Positions 26,013 through 34,766 of a stretch of DNA of 55,950 nt are shown piece by piece. The notes beneath the pieces were generated by a model. The model had not been told where the DNA came from. It ran no database searches and saw only the letters and a program-made list of their open reading frames with translations. Position 1 is the stretch's first letter. The number at the start of each line of letters is the position of its first letter. The position numbers were made by a program, and so were the translations under genes. This DNA is from RGIG5612 sp964528825 (GTDB taxonomy: Bacteria > Bacillota > Clostridia > Lachnospirales > Lachnospiraceae), in the NCBI GenBank assembly GCA_964528825.1, contig CAZGVB010000008.1:1-55950 (forward strand). Direction: 5' to 3'.

Positions 26013-28571
26013 ATGTCAGAAGAGATCATAAAAAGTGAATATTCCGATGTGATGCAGAAATCATATATTGATTATGCAATGAGCGTTATATGCGCAAGAG
26101 CGGTACCGGACGTTCGTGACGGGCTAAAGCCCGTACAAAGGCGAGTACTGTATGCGATGAACGAGCTTGGTCTGCGCTCTGATAAACCGCATAGAAAATC
26201 TGCCCGTATCGTCGGTGATACGATGGGTAAATATCACCCGCATGGTGATTCCTCTATCTATGAAACATTGGTAGTTCTTTCACAGGATTTCAAAAAGGAA
26301 ATGCCGCTTGTAGACGGGCATGGCAACTTCGGCTCCATAGAGGGAGACGGCGCGGCAGCTATGCGTTATACGGAGGCCAGGCTTGAGGAATTTACGCAAA
26401 ATGTCTATCTGGCTGACCTTGATAAGGATGTAGTTGATTTTGTTCCGAATTTTGACGAGACGGAAAAGGAACCTGCCATATTGCCGGTAAGGATTCCGAA
26501 CGTTCTTGTAAACGGATCTGAGGGTATCGCCGTAGGCATGACCACGAGTATACCTACACACAACCTCGGCGAGGTCATAGACGCGATGATCTTGTATATG
26601 CAGAAGAAGTCCGTAACCACCGAGGAGCTTATGGAGGTGATGCCGGGACCTGACTTCCCAACGGGCGGTATAATCGTAAACAGATCTGAGCTTCGTGATA
26701 TTTATGAGAGCGGAACAGGCAAGATAAAGATCAGAGGTAAGGTAGTATTCGAAAAAGCGTCAAAGAGAGGCGAACGCGACAGGCTTGTCATAACAGAGAT
26801 TCCTTATACGATGATAGGCGCAAATATCAATAAATTTCTTATTGATGTATGCGATCTCGCAGAGACTAAGAAGATCACGGATATTGCCGGCATTTCCAAC
26901 GAGTCCGATAAAGAGGGTATAAGGATCGTATTGGAGCTTAAGAACGGAGCCGATCCTGTAAAGCTCGAAAATATATTATATAAAAAGACCAGACTTGAGG
27001 ATACATTCGGTGTAAACATGCTGGTCATAGCAGACGGCAGACCCGAGGTGCTGGGGCTTAAGGGGATACTTAAAGAGGTCACTGATTTTCAATATGAGAT
27101 CAACCGGCGTAAATATACCACGCTCCTTGCAAAGGACAGGGAACAGCTTGAGATCCGCGAAGGGCTTATAAAGGCCTGTGATATCATAGATCTTATCATA
27201 GAGATAATCAGAGGCTCTCAGAATATATCGCAGGCGAAGAATTGCCTTATAAACGGCGATACGGACGCGATCAGCTTCAAAAATCCCGCATCAAAGGCGG
27301 CAGCAGCCGAGCTTTCATTTACGGAAAGACAGGCACAGGCGATATTGGAGCTGCGTCTGTCAAAGCTCATCGGCCTGGAGATCCTTAAGCTGAAGGAGGA
27401 ATATGACCAGCTCAAGGCAGAAATTGCCGATTACGAGAAGATACTTTCCGACGAATCTGCAATGAAGAAGGTCATCATAAACGAGCTTAAGAAGATCAAA
27501 AAGGACTATGCTTCTGATAGAAGGACAAAGATAACAGACGCGCAGACACAGGTATATGAAGAAGAGGCCGTAAAAGAGCAGGAGGTCGTCTTTTTAATGG
27601 ACAGGTTCGGATATGTAAAGCTTATAGATCCGAGCGCATATGATAAAAATGCCGCGGCCATAGAACAGGAAAATAAATATATCTTCCGCTGCATGAATAC
27701 TGACAGCGTATGTATTTTTACTCAAAATGGCATGATGCATCAGATAAAGTGCCTGAAGATACCGACAAAAAGACCGAAGGATAAAGGAATCCCGATAGAT
27801 AATATCAGCAATTACAAGAGCTCTGAGGAAAATATCATACAGGTATTTTCACAAAATACGCTTCTGATGAGTGAGCTGCTCTTTACCACAAAGGACGGCA
27901 TGATGAAATTTGTTGACGGCAGCGAATTCGATGTATCGAGAAAGAGCATTTCCGCGACAAAGCTTGCCGAGGGCGACGAGGTCGTAAGCATTGAGGCATT
28001 TGACACATCGGACAGAAAAATATATACGGAATTCGAATTTGATGATGACCTTGATCCACTGCTTAGCGGCGGATATGACGAGCCTTTGGCAGACTCTGAA
28101 GATAATGACAGCATAAGTTCGTTTACGGATGATGACGATCAGCTGACATTTGAGCTGTTTGATATCAATGCAGGTACCGGTGAAATGGTATCCATAGATA
28201 CAGGAGAGGACAAGGCGGTACAGACAGATGTACCTGCTAAAGACGGTGCAGCGCAGATGGACGCATCTGCAGCAGTTGAAAATGACGGAAGACCTGTCAT
28301 AAAGAAGGATGAGTTCAGCACAAATAAGATGGTAGTATTGCAGACTCGCGACGGTGTCTTTTTGAGGTTCAGATTGAGTGAGGTGCCGGAAAAGAAAAAG
28401 GGCGCCATAGGAGTAAGGGGCATCAAGCTGAATCCGAACGACGAGATAGACAAGGTATATATTGTAGGAGTAGGCGATAAAAAAGAAATAAAATATAAAG
28501 GAAAAGATCTGGAGCTTATGAAGATAAAGCTTGCAAAGAGAGACGGCAAGGGCAGCAAGCCGAGATCATAG
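26013..28571 (+). CDS. parC: Type IIA DNA topoisomerase subunit A (ParC/GyrA-like)
   Basis: 852 residues. The breakage-reunion core is complete: YAMSVICARAVPDVRDGLKP, the quinolone-pocket region KYHPHGDSSIYETLV, and AMRYTEAR with active Tyr119. The coiled coil is at about 430-500. The C-terminal beta-propeller is unusual. The GyrA box QRRGGKG, needed for DNA wrapping by gyrase, is missing; at the same place is EKKKGAIGVRGI (793-803). An acidic low-complexity insertion of about 90 residues (about 671-760, with DDDLDP and TDDDDQ) interrupts the propeller. So it is probably a topoisomerase IV-like decatenase. RBS TTGGAGAATAT. Confidence 0.85.
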   Translation: MSEEIIKSEYSDVMQKSYIDYAMSVICARAVPDVRDGLKPVQRRVLYAMNELGLRSDKPHRKSARIVGDTMGKYHPHGDSSIYETLVVLSQDFKKEMPLVDGHGNFGSIEGDGAAAMRYTEARLEEFTQNVYLADLDKDVVDFVPNFDETEKEPAILPVRIPNVLVNGSEGIAVGMTTSIPTHNLGEVIDAMILYMQKKSVTTEELMEVMPGPDFPTGGIIVNRSELRDIYESGTGKIKIRGKVVFEKASKRGERDRLVITEIPYTMIGANINKFLIDVCDLAETKKITDIAGISNESDKEGIRIVLELKNGADPVKLENILYKKTRLEDTFGVNMLVIADGRPEVLGLKGILKEVTDFQYEINRRKYTTLLAKDREQLEIREGLIKACDIIDLIIEIIRGSQNISQAKNCLINGDTDAISFKNPASKAAAAELSFTERQAQAILELRLSKLIGLEILKLKEEYDQLKAEIADYEKILSDESAMKKVIINELKKIKKDYASDRRTKITDAQTQVYEEEAVKEQEVVFLMDRFGYVKLIDPSAYDKNAAAIEQENKYIFRCMNTDSVCIFTQNGMMHQIKCLKIPTKRPKDKGIPIDNISNYKSSEENIIQVFSQNTLLMSELLFTTKDGMMKFVDGSEFDVSRKSISATKLAEGDEVVSIEAFDTSDRKIYTEFEFDDDLDPLLSGGYDEPLADSEDNDSISSFTDDDDQLTFELFDINAGTGEMVSIDTGEDKAVQTDVPAKDGAAQMDASAAVENDGRPVIKKDEFSTNKMVVLQTRDGVFLRFRLSEVPEKKKGAIGVRGIKLNPNDEIDKVYIVGVGDKKEIKYKGKDLELMKIKLAKRDGKGSKPRS

Positions 28572-28582
28572 GCTAAAGATTC

Positions 28583-28727
28583 GCACACAGCTTATCGTGA
28601 TACGCAGATTATCGTGATACACAGCTTATCGTGACACGCGGCCTACCGTGATATGCAAATTATCGTGACACGCGGCTTATCGTGATATGCAAATTATCGT
28701 GGCACGCGGCTTATTGCGACAAAGTAA
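28583..28727 (+). repeat. 17-bp tandem repeat array, eight units
   Basis: The motif TTATCGTGA recurs at exact 17-bp steps from 28592 (28592, 28609, 28626, 28643, 28660, 28677, 28694, 28711). Unit consensus TTATCGTGAYACGCRGM; from the third unit on, two variants alternate (..CACGCGGC and ..TATGCAAA), giving a 34-bp higher-order period. The last unit is degraded. It fills the start of the 354-bp parC-asd gap; the rest (28728-28925) is AT-rich with no clear signal except the asd RBS. No spacers, so not CRISPR. Confidence 0.9.
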
Positions 28728-28925
28728 ATCGCATTATTCGAGTATAAGAGAACAATTTGAAAAGATCATATTACTTACAAAAATTCCATATCAATGCGAA
28801 AAGGGACACGGATTTTTATAAAAATATCAGCTTGAAAATATATGACACATAACATAGTATTTAAGCGAGATAACGGTAAGTGATTTCCAAAGGAAAAATG
28901 ATAACAAGACAGGAGGAGCTTCGAT

Positions 28926-30014
28926 ATGAATAAAAAGTTGCGAGTGGGTATCTTGGGTGCTACAGGTATGGTAGGCCAGAGATTTATAACACTTCTTGAT
29001 AAGCATCCGTGGTTTGAAGTAGTCATGGTAGCCGCAAGCCCCAGAAGCGCCGGAAAAAGATATGAAGACGCTGTAAAGAACTGGAAAATGGCGGTACCTA
29101 TGCCGGAGGCAGTAAAGGATCTTATCGTAAGAGATCTTAATGATGTCGAGAACAATGCAAAGGATGTAGACTTCTGCTTCAGCGCGGTAGATATGGACAA
29201 GGAGGCGATAAGAGCCTTTGAGGACGCTTATGCGAAGACAGAGACACCGGTAGTTTCCAACAATTCGGCGCACAGATGGACCCCCGATGTACCTATGGTC
29301 ATCCCCGAGGTCAATCCGGGCCATATAGAAGTAATAAAATATCAAAAGAAGAGACTTGGCACCGACAGAGGCTTCGTGGCAGTCAAGCCGAATTGCTCCA
29401 TACAGAGCTATACGCCGGCTCTTGATGCTTTAAAGGAGTACGGACCGAAGCAGGTTGTCGTATGCACATATCAGGCAATATCCGGTGCCGGAAAGAATTT
29501 CAAGGATTGGCCGGAAATGGTTGAAAATGTCATTCCTTACATAGGCGGTGAAGAGGAAAAGAGCGAGATGGAACCCCTCAGAGTATGGGGCCATATAGAT
29601 GACGAGAAGGGCGTCATAGTGCCTGCGACAAGTCCGATCATCACTGCTCAATGTCTGCGCGTTGCCGTAGAAAACGGACATACCGCGGCAGTATTCGTTA
29701 ATTTCGATAAAAAGCCGGATAAGGAGACAATCCTTCAAAAGTGGGCTGCATATAGAGGAGTTCCTCAGGAGCTTGGGCTGCCGAGCGCACCTGCACAGTT
29801 CATTAAATATATGGAAGAGGACGATCGCCCTCAGCCGGTGCTTGACAGAGACTATGAGCATGGCATGGGAATATGCCTCGGCAGGCTCAGAGAAGATAAG
29901 ATATTTGATTATAAGTTTGTCGGACTTAGCCATAATACTGTAAGAGGTGCAGCGGGAGGTGCTGTATTACTTGCAGAGCTTCTTACAGCAAAGGGATATA
30001 TTAAAGAAAAATAA
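28926..30014 (+). CDS. asd: Aspartate-semialdehyde dehydrogenase (archaeal/fungal-type)
   Basis: 362 residues. It reduces aspartyl-4-phosphate with NADPH to aspartate semialdehyde, a branch point to lysine, threonine, methionine and cell-wall diaminopimelate. N-terminal dinucleotide motif GILGATGMVGQRF; catalytic Cys157 in VKPNCSIQS; the substrate-binding H in LSHNTVRGAAGGAVL. The sequence pattern (AASPRSAGKRY, PNCSIQSYTPAL) is of the archaeal/fungal subfamily rather than the E. coli type. A strong RBS (CAGGAGGAGCTTCGAT) precedes the ATG. gltX follows after 2 bp, so the two are co-transcribed. Confidence 0.96.
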   Translation: MNKKLRVGILGATGMVGQRFITLLDKHPWFEVVMVAASPRSAGKRYEDAVKNWKMAVPMPEAVKDLIVRDLNDVENNAKDVDFCFSAVDMDKEAIRAFEDAYAKTETPVVSNNSAHRWTPDVPMVIPEVNPGHIEVIKYQKKRLGTDRGFVAVKPNCSIQSYTPALDALKEYGPKQVVVCTYQAISGAGKNFKDWPEMVENVIPYIGGEEEKSEMEPLRVWGHIDDEKGVIVPATSPIITAQCLRVAVENGHTAAVFVNFDKKPDKETILQKWAAYRGVPQELGLPSAPAQFIKYMEEDDRPQPVLDRDYEHGMGICLGRLREDKIFDYKFVGLSHNTVRGAAGGAVLLAELLTAKGYIKEK

Positions 30015-30016
30015 CG

Positions 30017-31489
30017 GTGAAGAAATTGAAGATAAGAACAAGATATGCACCGTCACCTACAGGACGGATGCACGTAGGAAATTTAAGAACGGCTCTGTAT
30101 GAATACCTTATCGCCAAGCATGAAGATGGCGATTTTATCCTGAGGATCGAGGATACTGATCAGGAAAGATATGTAGAGGGCGCGCTTGAGATCATATATG
30201 ACACATTAAAGCAGACAGGCTTAAAGAGCGATGAAGGTCCTGACAATCCCGGTAAATGCGGGCCATATGTGCAGAGCGAGAGAGTAAAGGAAGGCATATA
30301 TATGAAATATGCCTTGGAGCTTGTTGAAAAAGGAAAGGCATATTACTGCTTCTGTTCTAAGGAACGTCTCGAGGGCCTCAAACAGACGATCGCAGGAAAA
30401 GAGATAATGATGTATGACAAGCATTGTCTGCATCTTTCAAAGGAAGAGATCGAAGAACGTCTTGCATCGGGAATGCCTTTTGTGATCAGGCAAAACATAC
30501 CGAGCGAAGGCAAAACTTCATTTACAGATGATATATATGGAGAGATAACCGTCGAAAATAGTGAGCTTGATGACATGATCCTCATCAAATCCGACGGATA
30601 TCCGACATACAATTTCGCGAACGTAGTGGACGATCATCTTATGGGGATCACCCACGTGGTAAGAGGCAACGAATATCTCTCATCGACGCCGAAATATATG
30701 CTTCTTTATGAGGCATTCGGATGGGAGCCTCCGGTATTTATCCATCTGCCTCTCATAACGGATGAGCAGCATCACAAATTGAGCAAGAGAAGCGGACATT
30801 CTTCCTTTGAGGACCTTATCGAACAGGGATTTTTGTCTGACGCTGTCGTCAACTATGTCGCACTGCTCGGCTGGAGCCCTGAGGGCAATGAAGAGATTTT
30901 TTCTCTTGATGAGCTTATCAAGGAATTCGATTATAAACGCATCAACAAATCACCTGCGGTCTTTGATATGGTCAAGCTGAAATGGATGAACGGCGAATAT
31001 ATCAAGGCTATGGACTTTGATGCCTTTAAGGAAAGGGCACTTCCATTTGTACAGACACTTACAGACAAGGGCCTTGATACGGATAAGATATTGGCACTTG
31101 TTAAGAGCAGGATAGAGATCTTCCCGGACATCAGTGAGAAGGTGGATTTCTTTGAAAAGCTGCCGGAATATGATGTATCAATGTATACACATAAAAAGAT
31201 GAAGACCGATTCGAAGAATTCTCTTGAGACGCTAAGGGAACTTCTTCCGATCCTTGAGGCGCAGTCGGATTACTCCGTAGACGCATTGCATGATACGGTC
31301 ATGAATTATATATCTGAAAAAGGCGTGAAGAACGGAATAGTACTTTGGCCGTTGAGGACGGCCGTATCCGGAAAACAGAGCACGCCCGGCGGAGCTTTCG
31401 AGATCATGGAGATCATAGGAAAAGAGGAATCCCTAGCCCGTATCAATGTGGGCATAAAGATGCTTGAAGAGGATCTTAACGAAAACTGA
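30017..31489 (+). CDS. gltX: Glutamyl-tRNA synthetase
   Basis: 490 residues, class I synthetase that charges tRNA-Glu (and possibly tRNA-Gln in organisms relying on the GatCAB route). HIGH-type motif HVGN at 19-22 in APSPTGRMHVGNLRTALYEY; KMSKS-type motif KLSKR at 254-258. FILRIEDTDQERY and VVDDHLMGITHVVRGNEYL are family signatures. It begins with GTG at 30017, only 2 bp after asd, a sign of translational coupling. Its terminator overlaps the end of the convergent helicase gene. Confidence 0.96.
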   Translation: MKKLKIRTRYAPSPTGRMHVGNLRTALYEYLIAKHEDGDFILRIEDTDQERYVEGALEIIYDTLKQTGLKSDEGPDNPGKCGPYVQSERVKEGIYMKYALELVEKGKAYYCFCSKERLEGLKQTIAGKEIMMYDKHCLHLSKEEIEERLASGMPFVIRQNIPSEGKTSFTDDIYGEITVENSELDDMILIKSDGYPTYNFANVVDDHLMGITHVVRGNEYLSSTPKYMLLYEAFGWEPPVFIHLPLITDEQHHKLSKRSGHSSFEDLIEQGFLSDAVVNYVALLGWSPEGNEEIFSLDELIKEFDYKRINKSPAVFDMVKLKWMNGEYIKAMDFDAFKERALPFVQTLTDKGLDTDKILALVKSRIEIFPDISEKVDFFEKLPEYDVSMYTHKKMKTDSKNSLETLRELLPILEAQSDYSVDALHDTVMNYISEKGVKNGIVLWPLRTAVSGKQSTPGGAFEIMEIIGKEESLARINVGIKMLEEDLNEN

Positions 31490-31559
31490 AAAATGCCGAA
31501 TGCATGGCATCGAGGCAGCGAAAGACTTCTTTGCAGGCTGTGCGATATAAAATAATACC

Positions 31560-31639
31560 AGAGCATATCAGAACATATCAGGGCATATTAAAGCTTATCA
31601 TGGTATATCAGAGCTTATCAGAACATATTAGAGCTTATC
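31560..31639. repeat. 10-bp tandem repeat array, eight units
   Basis: Eight consecutive 10-bp units of the form AGAGCATATC / AGAACATATC / AGAGCTTATC run in exact register. The last unit enters the 3' end of the convergent helicase gene and encodes its final residues and stop. A 10-bp period is close to one helical turn, so all units face the same side of the DNA. Confidence 0.85.
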
Positions 31640-33562
31640 CAGGAATCTGCTTGGATAAGCTCTTTTATTGTGCAGGCGGTCTACATAGCTTATATATAAT
31701 GCATGCTTTGCCCGCGTCATAGCTACATAGAACAGCCTTCTCTCTTCTTCTATATCATTCCTGCATATAGCTCGCTTTCCGGGAATGACGGATTCATTTA
31801 CATCAGGAAGTATCACATTGTCAAATTCCATGCCCTTAGAGGCATGCATGGTCATGATATGAAGATTGCTCTTTGAGCCGGTGTCAGAGTCATCGCCGTT
31901 ATTTTCGCCTGCATGATGCGAGCTTAAAGAATGAAGAAATGCCTCTGTTGAAGAATGCATCTCGGAATATTCTTCAAACATATCAAGTGTATTTTGCCAT
32001 GCGGCAGGCTCAGCACCGCATGATGCGGCATATTTTAGGAGCCAGGCGTCATATCCTACGGCATGTCTGATATATTTTATTGCCGCAAGCGGAGACATAT
32101 CTGATATGAAAATGAGATGTCTTTCAAATTCATTTATAAGTGTAAGCACCTGCAATTTGTCAAAGTAGGCTTTTTTCAGAATGGAAATGCAATGTATTAT
32201 ATCAGGCTCTGTGGAGGCGGCAGAAAGAATTCTTGTAGAAATATATCTTGAAGGCCTGTTTATAATCTGCAAAAGCTCGCCCCGACAGGGCTCCTTAGAG
32301 CCTTTCCTTAGGCAGCAGGCGATCTTCATATAAGAGATAATATCACGAATAAAGAATAGATCCGTAAGGTCATGAGGAGAATCTTGACATGAAAATGAAA
32401 TGCCGATATTAGCAAGCATTCTCGAGAGCAGAGCATGATCGGCATTTGTCCTGAAGAGAACGGCTGTGGTTTCTTCCTTGCAGATTGATGAAATCTTCTT
32501 AATGATAGTCTCATATTCGCTGACACGTGTCTGGAACCTTGTGACAGACAGGCTGCCGGGCTGTGCCGCAGATATGATATTTTTTGATATTCGCGAGGTG
32601 TTTTGATCTATGAGCCGCCGAGACGCACTCACTATCTGCGGAGCACATCTGTAATTGATATCCAACGAGACTTTTCTTGCCCAAGGATAGTCATGCATGA
32701 AGTCGGAAAGAGCGGCACCTGTTGCTCCGCGAAAGCCATATATGCTCTGATCGTCATCGCCTACGGCAAAGAGATTGGCATCGTCGCCGGCCAGCAGTTT
32801 TATGATCTCATATTGGATGGGACTAACATCCTGAAATTCATCAACAAGAATATATCTGTACCGGCTTTGCCATTTCTTAAGAAGACTTATATCTTTTTTC
32901 AGCATTTGAAAGCACATGATGATAATGTCGTCAAAATCAATGCAGCCGGAGTTTTTCAAAAATGCTTGGTATTCCAAAAAGATATCATGAAATATATCAT
33001 CCTTTGGAATATTCTGTCTTGGCATATTATCATTTTCCTTGCGGATATTATAGGCAGAGGGAAGGCTCTCATCCGCCAAGGCATGAGACTTGGTCTTGCT
33101 GATCTTGGTAAGCAATGTATGTATGTCCTCAGATAAGTCACCGGAGGATAGATTGCGGCTTATGATCTCGCTGCGCAGGAAATCGTTTTTTTCGATATTT
33201 GAGATGATCCTCAGCCTGTGACCGCAAGATTCGTCAGACAATATTTTCAAGAATATACTGTGAAGCGTAGCAAATGTTACATCCCCGTCATCGCGAGGAT
33301 CCTTGCTGCATAGAGGATTCGTGAAATGAGCCCCATCTTCATCGGATGAGCCGGGAGTATGATAGCGTATCTCCATTTCCTTAGCTGCCTTGCGTGAGAA
33401 GGTCACTGCAAGTATGGACGCGGGATCTATGTCGAGATCATATACAAGATGTCGGATACGGCTTATTATGACTGCGGTTTTGCCGGAGCCGGGGCCCGCT
33501 ATGACCAGCATCGGACCGCTTCCGTGATGGACTGCAAGCCTTTGAGAGTTATTTAATTCCAT
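31628..33562 (-). CDS. UvrD/PcrA-type superfamily 1 DNA helicase
   Basis: 644 residues from the ATG at 33562, where homology begins (MELNNSQRLAVHHGSGPMLV); the frame stays open to 33649 but the extra 29 residues look non-conserved. 3'-to-5' helicase motifs in order: Q-motif, Walker A GPGSGKT (23-29), Ia TFSRKAAKEM, II LVDEFQDVSP, III VGDDDQSIYGFRGA, IV INYRC, V MTMHASKGMEFDNVILP, VI RLFYVAMTRAKH. It is shorter than PcrA (about 720-740 aa) and lacks the usual C-terminal extension. Likely role: DNA repair or displacement of proteins from DNA. No clear Shine-Dalgarno. Monocistronic. Confidence 0.88.
   Translation of the reverse strand: MELNNSQRLAVHHGSGPMLVIAGPGSGKTAVIISRIRHLVYDLDIDPASILAVTFSRKAAKEMEIRYHTPGSSDEDGAHFTNPLCSKDPRDDGDVTFATLHSIFLKILSDESCGHRLRIISNIEKNDFLRSEIISRNLSSGDLSEDIHTLLTKISKTKSHALADESLPSAYNIRKENDNMPRQNIPKDDIFHDIFLEYQAFLKNSGCIDFDDIIIMCFQMLKKDISLLKKWQSRYRYILVDEFQDVSPIQYEIIKLLAGDDANLFAVGDDDQSIYGFRGATGAALSDFMHDYPWARKVSLDINYRCAPQIVSASRRLIDQNTSRISKNIISAAQPGSLSVTRFQTRVSEYETIIKKISSICKEETTAVLFRTNADHALLSRMLANIGISFSCQDSPHDLTDLFFIRDIISYMKIACCLRKGSKEPCRGELLQIINRPSRYISTRILSAASTEPDIIHCISILKKAYFDKLQVLTLINEFERHLIFISDMSPLAAIKYIRHAVGYDAWLLKYAASCGAEPAAWQNTLDMFEEYSEMHSSTEAFLHSLSSHHAGENNGDDSDTGSKSNLHIMTMHASKGMEFDNVILPDVNESVIPGKRAICRNDIEEERRLFYVAMTRAKHALYISYVDRLHNKRAYPSRFLDKL
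31631..31666 (+). terminator. gltX terminator inside the helicase 3' end
   Basis: GAGCTTATCC (31631-31640), 12-nt loop, GGATAAGCTC (31653-31662), then TTTT. The left arm includes the last unit of the 10-bp array; the whole structure lies within the last codons of the - strand gene. Confidence 0.8.
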
Positions 33563-33691
33563 GTGATTTAAGTAGTTTAAGAAATCTGCCCGAACAGGGC
33601 GAAGTGAGATGAAACAAAAGATTGAATCCTGGCGCGAGCATAGCGCCATTTCTTTGGCATGTCAAGCTGTATTTCCAAATAATGCCATAAT

Positions 33692-33760
33692 GTCACTGCC
33701 GGTGTGCTCGTTCCTACGAAAGCCACGCTATCGTTTTTGCAGCATATCTCACATGCAGGG
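33692..33760 (+). repeat. Dispersed intergenic repeat, copy C (left half)
   Basis: Starts with GTCACTGCCGGTGTGCTCGT, the same left end as copy D, continues CTACGAAAGCC and TTTTTGCAGCATATCTCACA as in copy A, then diverges. It lies in the gap between the helicase and hsp20 genes (33563-33907), which otherwise holds only the hsp20 terminator. Confidence 0.72.
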
Positions 33761-33833
33761 TGCCAGCTAAGATCTTACTCTAAGTACTATGATCGAAAAG
33801 AATCATATGCAGCTTGAGCTGATCGGATAAGCA

Positions 33834-33880
33834 TAAAAATTACCGGGCGGTCACGCTTTTGCATGACCGCCCGGTAAATG
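33834..33880 (-). terminator. Terminator of hsp20
   Basis: TTACCGGGCGGTCA (33840-33853) and TGACCGCCCGGTAA (33864-33877) form a 14-bp stem. Read on the - strand it is followed by TTTTTATG, ending the hsp20 transcript. Confidence 0.9.
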
Positions 33881-33907
33881 TTACAAGAGGTTTTATTTTT
33901 GAGTATA

Positions 33908-34363
33908 TCAGCCTGTTATCTGAATGAGGTTGTCTTCCTTGTTTTCAATGACCTTCTTCGGCTTAGGGATATTAAGTGTCAGTATGCCATGCTTAAAATC
34001 CGCCGTTATCAGGCTCTTGTCGATATCGCCGACATACCAGCTCCTCTGAGTGGATCCGTAGTATCTCTCCCTGCGGATATATTTGGTGCCGTCTTTTTCT
34101 TTCTTATCCTTTGACATATCCTTAGCAGCAGATATTGTAAGATATCCATCTTGAAGCTCTACCTTTACCTCATCCTTGGTAAATCCTGGCAGATCAACGA
34201 TCATTTCATATCCGTCTTCATTTTCTCTGATATCGGTCTTCATGATATTTGTACTGTGATGGCCGTAGAGCTTCTTGTTCATGCTGTCAAAATCCTTCGA
34301 AAAGTCCGGAAAATCCCAAAATCCATCAAATAAATTCTCTCCAAATACACTAGGTAATAACAT
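33908..34363 (-). CDS. hsp20: Small heat-shock protein (Hsp20/alpha-crystallin family)
   Basis: 151 residues from the ATG at 34363, which follows AAGGAGCGTTGATT; a TTG two codons upstream is less likely. ATP-independent holdase that keeps unfolding proteins soluble. The alpha-crystallin domain covers about 38-140: MKTDIRENEDGYEMIVDLPG, VKVELQDGYLTISA, and ADFKHGILTLNIPK with the conserved GxLxxxxP element. The N-terminus MLLPSVFGENLFDGFWDF is typical of clostridial members. Regulated by a CIRCE element on its promoter. A short C-terminal tail carries LIQI, an I/V-x-I/V oligomerisation motif. Confidence 0.95.
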   Translation of the reverse strand: MLLPSVFGENLFDGFWDFPDFSKDFDSMNKKLYGHHSTNIMKTDIRENEDGYEMIVDLPGFTKDEVKVELQDGYLTISAAKDMSKDKKEKDGTKYIRRERYYGSTQRSWYVGDIDKSLITADFKHGILTLNIPKPKKVIENKEDNLIQITG

Positions 34364-34455
34364 AATCAACGCTCCTTTCTATTAAAAAGCCATTTTTAAT
34401 TTTTTTATTTCGGGATAAGAGGTATCTTTTTTATCTCTCATCTCTTTATGTGCAT

Positions 34456-34498
34456 AATATAACACTGATTGTTAGCACTGTCAAGGGGTGAGTGCTAA
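34456..34498 (-). promoter_or_regulatory. hsp20 promoter with CIRCE (HrcA) operator
   Basis: CIRCE inverted repeat TTAGCACTG-N9-GAGTGCTAA at 34472-34498, one mismatch from TTAGCACTC-N9-GAGTGCTAA. On the - strand the promoter is TTGACA (34484-34479), 17-bp spacer, TATATT (34461-34456). The operator covers the -35 hexamer, so the HrcA repressor would block transcription until heat stress. The leader is about 85 nt. Confidence 0.9.
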
Positions 34499-34528
34499 TT
34501 TTTTTAGAAAAATTAATATTAGCCCGCC

Positions 34529-34655
34529 GTCACTGCCGGTGTGCTCGTCCCTACGAAAGCCTCGCTATCGTCATTTGCACCATAGTCCACGCATGAAGTA
34601 TTAAATATTTAAATTGTCAGAATAGAAGATCTGCAGGCGACTGCTTGACAGTAAC
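34529..34655 (+). repeat. Dispersed intergenic repeat, copy D (most complete)
   Basis: 127 bp. Left end GTCACTGCCGGTGTGCTCGT, then CTACGAAAGCCTCGCTATCG, AAATTGTC, GATCTGCAGGCGACTGCTTG and right end ACAGTAAC. The ends are inverted copies (GTCACTG / CAGTRAC), as in a miniature element. It lies between the divergent hsp20 promoter and the UDP-sugar pyrophosphorylase gene. Confidence 0.8.
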
Positions 34656-34766
34656 CGTCCAACTTTCAAAATGAAAAAAGTACTATCATGACAGCCGGAA
34701 ATGAGATAAACTATAATGACATGAAAATGTCTTTATAGTTAAAATAAATTATACGGAGTAAGAGAT

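Noticed and set aside
24088..28571. Canonical gyrase gyrB-gyrA
   Set aside because: The A subunit lacks the GyrA box and has an interrupted propeller; topoisomerase IV is the better call, though not certain.
28583..28727. CRISPR array
   Set aside because: Units are contiguous 17-mers without unique spacers, and no cas genes are nearby; it is a simple tandem repeat.
31560..31639. CRISPR or iteron origin
   Set aside because: 10-bp units with no spacers and no replication gene next to them; convergent intergenic location.
33563..33649. Extra 29 residues at the helicase N-terminus
   Set aside because: No homology is expected before the Q-motif and no RBS is seen; the ATG at 33562 fits the family.
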